Of a DNA stretch of 64,000 bases, positions 54,901 to 64,000 are shown one piece after another. The DNA is from Casuarius casuarius. Its lineage: Eukaryota > Chordata > Aves > Casuariiformes > Casuariidae. Numbering within the stretch: the stretch's first letter is position 1; the number at the start of each line of letters is the position of its first letter. The stretch spans positions 558,001 through 622,000 of the forward strand of contig PTFA01000191.1 in assembly GCA_003342895.1 (NCBI GenBank). The letters run 5' to 3'. The position numbers and the translations under genes are program-made. The notes beneath the pieces were generated by a model, which saw only the letters and a program-made list of their open reading frames with translations, was not told where the DNA came from and made no database searches.

Positions 54901-57900
54901 AATAATCCCAACCTAATGGAAAATGAGAGAAATTACTTATGATCTGTAAAGTGTTTTTTAAAAGATACATTATTTTTAGAGTAATCTTATGATTTATTCC
55001 ATTTAAGTGTATGTTGAAACACATTCTTTGCATTGCAGAAGATGCTTAAAGTATTACAAGTTACTGTCCTGGAATATTCTCTATTAAATTAGCTTTTTCA
55101 CTTCCATTATAAACTTACACGAGTTTAAAATGGGATAAAATACATCCAATGTGTTTGCCATTGTTTCTAAAATCTAGCTACTAAGTCAAACTGAAAAAAA
55201 TCCAGAATATTTTCAAGTTTGAAAGAAATTTTTCATTCTGTGGGCAGCTTGTTAAAGAGAAAAATAAAACTTATATATGGGTGTTTGTATAGGAAACTTT
55301 TCATTAGATGTTAACAAGCACCTCTCACAGCAAACTCTTGAAGCATTTCACTTTATCTATTGCTTCTACATTTTTCTGTGTAAACCAGCTAGTTAGAATA
55401 AGCCCTAACTTTTTATTTATATGTTAGTATCTCAGTCAAGTTGGAACATATCTGACTGCAAATTCCTCGATATTCTTTACTGAAAACAGTTGAAGAAGAT
55501 CTTGACTGCTTTGAATGAACTGTTCAGGGTGAACATGCTATGAAAGTACTATGAAAGCAACAAAGCTGTGGAGTGCATGCCCACCTGAAGCGCAAATGTG
55601 TGTAAAAGCATATCTCAATGCAGTTCCTGGGCAGTACCCATTCCCCATCTTGGTCTGTATGCATTACCACAAAAATAGTTAGCCCGGCCTCTGTGTATTC
55701 CTTCTCTCCAACTTCACTCAGTAATTAAAGTTGAAAGTGCCTTGAATTACTCACAGCAGTTAAGAAGAGCTGTTGGTGCTATTTTACTTTATAGCAATTT
55801 GCATTAGAACAAAGTGTATTTCAATTTTGGAGAAAATCTATAGTAATAGGAGGTTTCATTGTGGCTCAGTTTCAGTTCTGTATGGATTGAAGTGAGTCAC
55901 TGCGATGTGCTGAAAGTGGCTAAAACATGAAAGTGATTTTTTGTTCAGCAAGCCTCATATCACTAAGATGATATGGCAAGAAAGCCTAAGTAGAATGGCA
56001 ACAGAATTCCCTCATTTTTGAATATCAAGATTGATATATTCAGGTTAAAACAGAGCATTCCTACATGTAATAGTTTGTATATGAATGAATCGGTATTACA
56101 AACAACTGCTTGACATGTATAGTTTTCATTTAACCAGGAAAATAATATTAATTTTTAAAGAAGTAACTGTTGCTTAAGATGCTATTGTGCCTGAATAATG
56201 AATTTTTAATGCTTTTATAGTACATGCATGGATTAAAATCCATTATTTATTGTACTTCCACTTGCTTGGTAAAGGTGATGATTTTATAGCACCAGTAGTC
56301 ATGCAAACACATCCATTCTGAACTGATTGCTGATAATAAATTTCCTTACTGTAAATGTCAGTGGATTTTGTGTGTTGCTGCCATTACATCTTGTTTGGAA
56401 GGCTGAATATTACACAATTACGGGAGGCACCAGATGGCATCATTAGCAGGAATGCTCTGAATGTTTACCACTTATGTGCATGTGTGAAATTAAAAGTAAG
56501 ATGACCTATCTTTATTTTGAAAGCATGATGTCAGTACTATACAGGTGTTAATGACATTTAGAGCAAACTAAAGTAGTCATTCCTGCTTAAAAATGGGGCA
56601 TTCTTGTTTTAAAGATCTCTCAAAGATTTTGTAGGTTGCTTTTGCAAGTCGCGTAATTCCAGCTTGCAAGGAGGGAATAGGTATTTTTTCCAAAGAAAAG
56701 TAATGTTCAGCATTACAAAATAAAGAACCACAGCTGCTGTGACTAAAATATGACACTGCTACAGTAAGTTGCAAATCAATGTCCCCTTGTATCCTGGTAC
56801 TGTTATTTAGAAATGTTGCGTTCATTATTTTCAGTATGAAATGTGACGTTGCTTGCTCTGCTTTCTAAATTTTTCTTTTAAAGCTTATAATTTTAGACAT
56901 GTCTTACATTTTTCAGTGAATTCAAGCCTTGAGGCAAATGGGTGCTTATGTTGCCCTGTGCTATAGGCAGAGTAGGTACAATAGACAGAGGCGCTTCCGT
57001 CTTCTCCCTTTTGAAAGCAGACCAGTCTTCTTTTGAAAGAGGTATTGGTGTAGTCGTGATACACTTTGGTGGTGTTTACTAGTAGTACCTGTTACTAGCA
57101 GCCATGGCTTTACTTCTCTCAAGAGAAGTCCCCAGAGGGGAACCTTCTTGAGCCAGGCAGTGTTGTGAGATGTTTGCAGTTAAGTCCTGGCAGGGATGTT
57201 CATAGCATCTGCTTTGTGCCTCTTGGAGCTGAACCAGAGAGATGAAGCAGGAGTTGCTTAAAATCAAAGCTTAAGGAGGTCCTGCCTTTCATCTGGAAGA
57301 AGGCCATTTAAAAGCAGGAAATGTTAGAGAGAGTTTCCATTACCTGTAATTTTGCTGTTTCTGGGTAGTTCCTAATTTTACTTTATTTTGTTTATTCTGC
57401 ATGAAGGCAACATAATCAGTGTGTACTCTGGTGGCACAAGAACTCTGTAAAATAAACCTGTGAAGTTAAGGAGACATTGTTTAAGTTGATGTTAATCTTT
57501 GGCTGGTGAGACCATCGCCCTCGCATAGAAAACTATTTTCAATATCCATTTACACTCAGATCCACTTGGAATAAATTAATGTTTTGCCATTAATTATAAA
57601 TGTCTTTGGTTCAGGGTGGTAGACCCCAACTTCTCTCGTGAAATTATCAGTAAAAAAAAAAGGTTTGATTTAAAGTGATGTTATTTGCAGTCTACTTACT
57701 TACCTAGTTGGAGTGAATTAATCATGCATTAATAATTATGCCACTAAAAGTAGGTTTTGAAGACTTGTCTGTCAGCTCTGATGGCTGGGAAGCATTTGCG
57801 TATTCATTTGATCCTCCAGGCTCCAATCTTCCCCAGGCAGGAGCGCAGAGCACCATCACTTCGATTTTGGTGCAGAGAAGTGATAGGGATCAAACATCAG

Positions 57901-58267
57901 GGACCCACTTATTGGCTCAGGACTGGAAACTTTCTCCCCCAGCCAGCACAACTGAAATATCTCTCCCTTCTAGAAATACACTGTAAAGAGTACTCAGAAA
58001 TTGAGGATGTGTGACTCGGTGAAAGCAAGCTTGGTTATTCCATTTATGTTATTCAGATGTCTTAGAAATTTATTTGAAAGATGAGAGTGACCAGAATTAA
58101 TCGTATAACTTATGTGGTTAGTTCCAACCATGCATTTTGGTAGTTTTCAACTTCAGCATTATCTGGCAAATATTTTTCATGTTACTCAATCAGCTTATTA
58201 TGGCAGTCTTAGTAGGCTATTAAAGAAAATCTTCACCCTTTAGCAGCTTTCTCCATTAAAGGTACTG

Positions 58268-58400
58268 GCTGCAAATCCTCTTTTGGGGTGGCTGTTTGGC
58301 GAGGCAGGAGCCCCGAGGTGCTCAGCACGCTCGGCCTCTCCAGAGCCACCATCTCGCAGCAGCCTGGCGTGACGCGACGCGGCATGGCCTGGGGTGGGCT
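58268..58400. other. CpG-dense patch inside intron 17
   Basis: About a dozen CpGs fall in roughly 130 bases, including GGCGTGACGCGACGCGGC at 58365-58382. CpG is otherwise rare in this intron. It is too short for a standard CpG island. It could be an intronic regulatory element, an alternative promoter, or a fragment from a GC-rich repeat. Confidence 0.5.
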
Positions 58401-59176
58401 TGGTACCTTGCTCTCCTTCCCTACTTTTTGGAGTTTCACAGCAAATCCCTGGCTTCATAGGGAGTCACAGGCATTGGCATAGGAATGGCCTTCAATATAT
58501 ATAGTCTGTGTTTTTCCAGAAGGCTGCAGGTGAGCATTTCCCCATCTGAAGACCGGCATAATAATCCTGACTTCATTTATAAAGGCCTTTGAGGTATATA
58601 GATGAAAAATATTATATAAGGGCTAGGTATTACCATTGCAAACATTTGTTTTATAGTGTTGCAGTTAACTGAAGAATCGTTCTTTGACAAAGAAGAAAAA
58701 ATGATTCAGGCTGAATTCTTCATCACAGTTGTACTACTTTTTCTTTTTCCTTTCCCTTCTGCTTCCGGTGTTTGTGTAAATCTGTGAAGGCTTGGAAACA
58801 CCATTTGAAAACATGTTTACAGATATTTCTAATGAGACTTTTTGGAATGTAGGGTTTTTTTATCTTAATGGAAGCTGAAAAAGCAAGCATTTTCCAATAA
58901 TTTTCGTTCATATCACCTTGGTAAACATTGATTTTTTTTTCTTGTGATTCAAATGGAGCTTGAAATTAAAATAGCTCTGTTTGTTCACTTTCTTGTTTGC
59001 CTGCCACTATCGCTGACCTCAGCACCAATCTAGGAACAGGTTTGTTAATCATTTTGTACTCCCTCTGATGGTTTCTACAGTAGCAGAGTTCAAATTGCGT
59101 ACAACCTATATAGCAGTAACTATCATAGAGTTCTCTCAGTGACAAATGCTAAATTAAAACAAAAGCATTGCAGACA

Positions 59177-59225
59177 GGCATAGAATCATATAAAATGGGG
59201 CTTGGAAAGTCCCTCCAAGCAATTC
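59177..59225 (-). mobile_element. Short degraded CR1 3' tail
   Basis: ATAGAATCATATAAAATGGG then GCTTGGAAAGTCCCTCCAAG resembles the minus-strand 3' end of CR1 (ATAGAATCATAGAATGG..TTGGAAGGGACCTCCAAG). Only the terminal 50 bases or so can be recognised. Confidence 0.55.
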
Positions 59226-61455
59226 ACTACTCCTTCCTGTAGTTAATAAGGGATCTCTAAAGATGCTGAGTACACAATAAATCAGTCAATCCCATGTTTA
59301 TCTCTAGTACCCTGAACAGTTCTCCTGAATTCAGTGGCACTTTTGCATGCTTAAAATTAAGCAAGCACTGAAGTGGTTTTACCTGGGTAAGGCCCAGTTC
59401 TCAGTGCCTAATGAAACCAAGTCCAAACTCTGCTGCTTTGTTTTATTGAGTATCTGTTTGAACAGTTCTAGTGATGACCGTAACAGCTTTCGTTGACACA
59501 CTTCTGTTTTTTTATTAGGATATATTTAGGAATACTCAATTCAGAACATCCCACTGTTCTTTTCCCCTCAAAGTTGGAAAAAGTTCTGTCCAACTTGTTT
59601 TTTTCATTTTTGTGTGCTCACAGTTTCCAGATTTTTCTGTTTAAGTGGAGGTGATGTTTGATCTAAAACCAGAGCTATTTTAGAACATTACAATAACTAT
59701 TTTTAGAAATCCTCTAAATAGCCCAGGGTCCTATTTTTAAAAACAATCTACAAAGGATCTACAAAATATTCTCCATCTGAGTTTGTGCTATCAGTGATGA
59801 ATATTGATATTCATTTATGAATATATTGATGAATAAATGGACAATTAATACATTTCCAGGCAATATGCAAACTCGATAGCTACCCAGATAGGAGATTTGG
59901 GCATGCACAATGAATGTATGTGCTTCACCTGGTTTGAAAGTGCAAAGGAAAAAATGCATACAAATGTGTTTGCTAAAACCAAGCAATTATTTCTTGTATT
60001 TTTTTCTGCTGGTTACTTAGGGCAGAAGGATGTGGGGACTTTCTAATGCTGTAGAATATCTTACTCTGGCACACATTGTGCTGTGAGATCATGGGTGCAA
60101 GACATGATTTACAGGCAGGGTTCGTGTTTTCAGTGGCATGTTCTGAGAACTGCATAAGCATTTTTAATGGAGGTAAAGTACGAAGGCCTCTAAGTGGATG
60201 GAATTGGCTGTTCACATGCAAAAACAGCCCCTGTGGTTCCATCAAGAAAAGGCACCTTTGTCCCAGCAGCTGGATTGGAAGCGGTAGCGGGGTGCTCAGC
60301 CCTCCCAGGTGGAAGCAGCGTGACAGGTGGCACAGCCGTGGAGGCTGTCAGCAACACGAGGAGGAGGCAGAAAAAGGAGAAAAAAAGACCCCACCAACAC
60401 ATTTCAATAATCAAAGGAAGTACTTTTTTCTGAGCTTTGTATGCCTCTTCTAACGATGGCAATAATTGCTCTCTGCCTTAGATTAGTTAACGATTGCTGT
60501 TTTATTTAATAAATTGGATACAAAATAAACAAGTTAGAGTTTGCTATTGACCTATCAATTATGATGTCTGATTACTCCTCTGGGGAACATACGTAGTCAT
60601 TTGTCCCGACATTTTGTTAAAATAAGGTGGTATTATGGGACCAATCCACCTAATTCCTTACTCCCTGGGGCCATTTAGTGTACTTAGCTGTTAGAAAGGT
60701 GATTTCTGAAGCATGACAGCTGTTGGTGTTGGGGCCATTGTGTGGTGAACAAAAACGGTTATATTCTGCTGATATACTGCCTTTGTATCATTGATACTGA
60801 AGCCATTTCATAAATTAGATACAACTCTTCCCTAGCAAATTGTATTACTGCTTTATATTTCATTGTTGGAGTACATTTAAAAAAAATAACAGCACTGCAG
60901 TGGAAGGAGATATTTGAACTTGGCATTGCTGTAAGGTCTATTTGGTTTATCCTATTAGCTGCTGACATTCCTGTCTAGTTATTTTGGTTGATTAGATACA
61001 TTAGAAGAAGTTTCTCTTTGTGTTCCTTTTACTATTTTATTAATTTTGTTAAAAGCCACATTTCAGTAAAAACCTCATAATAATTTTTCCCCAGAAGGCA
61101 TTGCTTTTTTAGAAAGGTACAACTATCTCAGTGTGCAGCATCTAATTGGAAAAAGCCTCTGAAAATCCTTGTCTGCAGAGTACAAGAGTATTCACTGCAT
61201 ATGTAATGACACTTACTCTTCTGCCAGAGTTTTGCAGATAATGTTTATCCAAGGGAGTTATTTTACTAGAACAGTATCTGGAACATGTAGGCCCTTCTGT
61301 GGGAGCACTAGGTAAGTCTGAAATCCAACTCACCCTCTTTGTGTGAGGATTTCTTTTACCCCTGGTAAATGCTTAAATGGCAGAAAAGAGAAGGATATAT
61401 CTAAACATTCAAATGACATTCTCACTGTAAAACTGATTTTTATCACTTTAATGAC

Positions 61456-61490
61456 CATATATATGTATATTTATATATTTATATATGCTG
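61456..61490 (+). repeat. TA-rich simple sequence
   Basis: ATATATATGTATATTTATAT and following TATATTTATATATG form a short, impure TA microsatellite. Confidence 0.75.
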
Positions 61491-62386
61491 ATGTAAAAAA
61501 TTCTTGCTGGACAACAGAGCTTTTAGCTCAAAATGCAGTTAAGAGACTGTTTCAAAATAGCAGTTCTAACTGAAAGCTTTCTTCCTATAAAGAAAATAAC
61601 ACCTAAACTGGCATTCAGGGTATGCTTGTATTGCCTGAGTTTTCAACAAGTTTGCTGTGTGCGTCTGACAGCTCCTTATTCACAAGCAATTAACACACAC
61701 CCCTGGGCCCATTGTTTAGGTGGCCTTGATTCACTACACACACATAGGTGAGCTTAACTAGAAAGAAGACAAGTGTTCCATGGGGCAGTTTTCATAAGGA
61801 AGATCCTTAGGTGTTTATGTATCGTATTTCTGTTTATTTCATTGGAGTTGCACCAGCAAGGTAGCTAGAAATCTAATACACAAATGCTCCCACCATTGGA
61901 GTAGCTACCAAAGCATCACAGCTGCTTTCAGGACCACAGTAAAATTCCTCTGCTTGTGGGGAGGAGATAAGAATTGCCAGGCAGATTCCAAAAGAGCTGC
62001 AGTACCAGAAATTACTTTTGACATTTTTTTAAATGGACCAGATTTCAAGTCAACTGTCCCATTGAACCTGATGATACTCAGAAAATCCTGTTTAAGAGGT
62101 TTCTTTTCACAAACTCAAGTAATTGGAGCGCAAAGGTGAGGGTTTAACTACAGGAGCCTCAACATACAGTTGTGGTACTACGAGATTTCCGTGTCAACAC
62201 TTGCAAAACAACGCCAAATGTTGTAGTCAGGGTTTATCCATTTAGCATGTTGCAAGAAACATAGCACAAACTTTATTTTAAGCAGTGCCTTTAGATGGAG
62301 GGATGCCATTAATAATTTTCATTTGTTGTTTCATTTTTTTAAATCTTTTTCAGTGATTTACAATGTTAAGATGTTATAGATATATT

Positions 62387-62412
62387 TTAATTTATAATTA
62401 ATTATAAATTAA
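62387..62412. repeat. 26-base perfect AT-only palindrome
   Basis: The half-site TTAATTTATAATT is followed directly by its exact reverse complement AATTATAAATTAA, with no spacer. More TTAATAATAATTAATAAT-like sequence follows on the right. Confidence 0.85.
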
Positions 62413-64000
62413 TAATAATTAATAATCAAAGTTTTTTATTAGCAAATCCTGCCATAAGAAATGTTTAACCACCTTAAAAAGTGCTGGCTTTGCGTTAGGT
62501 CGTTAAGCTTGCTAGTTTGTTAGTAGAAACTTATATATAACAAGAATTTGGGCAGCATTACGGTCTGTTCTATGGCTTAGTCCTGATTAGTCAAATCATT
62601 TCTCCATGTAGGGTTGCCTCTGAGACTGTGGGAACATGCTCGATTTCATACACACGACTTCAGAATTAAGCAGTCCACCACAGGCCATTATGTTTTTTAG
62701 GATATCTTCTGGAATTTTCTTAGCAGACTCCAGTCCCTGAGATTAATCTGGCTCGCCACTGGATGTCATCATTGCACTGTAAAGAACTACAACTGGAAGA
62801 ACATTTGTCTGGCAGTAAAAAAAAATGTTGCCTGACCATACCACACATTTAATTCTGCAACATTCTAGATTATTTGCCAGGCAGTAATGATAGTTTGCAA
62901 GTAATTGACCCATATTCCTTTCTTAAGATATGGGAAAGCGCTCTGGTGTGGTGTGCAGACAATTCCCCGGCTTCTGTGGTTAGACCTTGCTGGACTCTCA
63001 GCGGAGGGTCGCCACAATTGCAAAGATGCGGTACCAAAGGTCTCTTGGGAATCTCAGTGTCCCATGTACTTCCTGAGAAGGCCAACACCATTGCAGTAGC
63101 TTTAAAATACAATACTCAATCTTATATGTTAAGTTATTCTGTCAACTAATACATACAGAATATATTTCTACTGTAATTTCATTGGAGAAATTCAGAGGAC
63201 TTAATGTTATTAACCCTCTATCTCTTATTAGTAACGGAGGAAGACCTGTTAGAAGTCTTAGATTGCTTCCTGAATAAGTGACACTGCAAAAATATATAGG
63301 AGAAGAGTGTCTGACAAATAATAAAAGTAGCTCTGTTTTCTATTTCTCCCTTCAGTGCATCTGTGAATCTACAATTATGCATTCTGTGAAATGTGTACAA
63401 CCCAAAGCAATAACAAAGATACCAAATGTGTTGTATTTCAAGATGGAAAATGCCTCCCTGTCTTTCATTAGAAATTTGAAAACTATATATAGTCCAGGGC
63501 AGAAGAAAAAGTATTTCTGTCAAATGCACTATTATCTCTTGACCCTTTCTATCTTGTTTTTTTTCTGGAATCTTTCAGTTAGCTAGCAAAACCTAGAGGC
63601 ACCAATAAAATGCACATGGAGTTTATTGTCTCTACCACTGTATGTATTAGAGTAATGGAAACTGTGAAGCTACTAATTAACTTATTTATAGCTAGATTTT
63701 TGGCCAGAGTATTGATCTCGGTGGCATTGTGCTAGCTTACCCATTTGACAGCCTGGTTTTCAGTGTAGCTGTTCAACAAAGAAGATTAATTTTATCGTTT
63801 TGGGAGAGAGAGGGTTTTCCATGTGCTAATTGAACCCATGAAGACATTCAAGATATAAGATCTTAATTAATTTACAAGTAGCACCATTTCCATAAATAAA
63901 ACAGCAAGAGAAAAAATTGCTCCAGAAGGTACAAAAATGGTCTCAACATCATGTAAATATCTGCTCCCCAGGTGTTGGCTAAATGGCAGTAAATTACAGA

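Larger units (their letters stand above)
48940..64000 (+). other. CFAP61: CFAP61 intron 17 (runs off the window)
   Basis: More than 15 kb follow the GTGGGT donor. I looked for the next conserved exon (in mammals containing an NARIIVVGASSVGISF-type Rossmann start) on the plus strand and found no counterpart. The sequence is AT-rich with a degraded CR1 tail (59177-59225), two GC-rich patches (58268-58400 and 60240-60365), TA-rich simple sequence (61456-61490) and a 26-base AT palindrome (62387-62412). Otherwise I see nothing recognisable. Confidence 0.8.

Noticed and set aside
58233..58482. Overlapping open frames on both strands in the CpG cluster as a small gene
   Set aside because: All are under 75 codons, without splice or domain support; local GC content alone explains them.
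48940..64000. CFAP61 exon 18 within the window
   Set aside because: I searched by eye for the conserved Rossmann-type start (VVGASS-like) and neighbouring motifs on the plus strand and found none. A similarity search is needed to be certain.
1..64000. tRNA, rRNA, CRISPR arrays, bacterial operons, terminators or toxin-antitoxin systems
   Set aside because: The window is vertebrate nuclear DNA. I found no cloverleaf with A and B boxes, no regularly spaced direct repeats with unique spacers, and no prokaryotic gene layout.

Overview
This window is vertebrate nuclear DNA, and almost certainly from a bird. It has split genes with GT-AG introns, one CpG-island promoter in an otherwise AT-rich background, and interspersed repeats of the CR1 LINE family typical of birds and other sauropsids. 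The species cannot be fixed from the sequence. Six isolated N bases (3916, 4620, 12751, 15257, 34948, 37685) show that it is a draft assembly.

Two genes stand head to head. At the left edge, on the minus strand, lie the first two coding exons of CRNKL1, a spliceosomal crooked-neck-like HAT-repeat protein. Exon 1 is at 505-552, and exon 2 runs off the window at 1-76. A CpG island at about 300-1000 separates it from CFAP61, which runs rightward through the rest of the window. CFAP61 is a motile-cilium protein at the base of radial spoke 3. I resolved 16 coding exons from 3548 to 48939. Together they read 652 codons in one continuous frame, about half of the roughly 1240-residue protein. The last resolved exon is followed by more than 15 kb of intron, so the 3' half of the gene lies beyond the window.

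The shared promoter carries a perfect RFX X-box palindrome (622-635), the hallmark of ciliary gene promoters. It also has ZNF143/THAP11-type, E2F-type and YY1-type motifs, which fit a housekeeping splicing gene sharing its promoter with a ciliary gene. CFAP61 intron 11 has a GC-AG donor, supported by the reading frame and by protein similarity. Intron 10 may be a second GC-AG intron. The encoded half-protein appears to be three tandem, degenerate GNAT-like (acetyltransferase-fold) modules.

Repeats are concentrated in introns 12 and 13. A 1.1 kb 5'-truncated CR1 on the minus strand (35926-37025) keeps its reverse transcriptase 3' reading frame except for one stop codon. A degenerate T-rich repeat block lies at 38380-39120. 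A nest of decayed CR1 pieces follows at about 39370-41890: an ORF1 esterase-like relic, two 3' ends in opposite orientation forming a hairpin, and an ORF2 linker piece. The remaining introns are AT-rich and show no recognisable gene. I found no RNA gene, CRISPR array, bacterial-type operon or obviously new multi-gene system.
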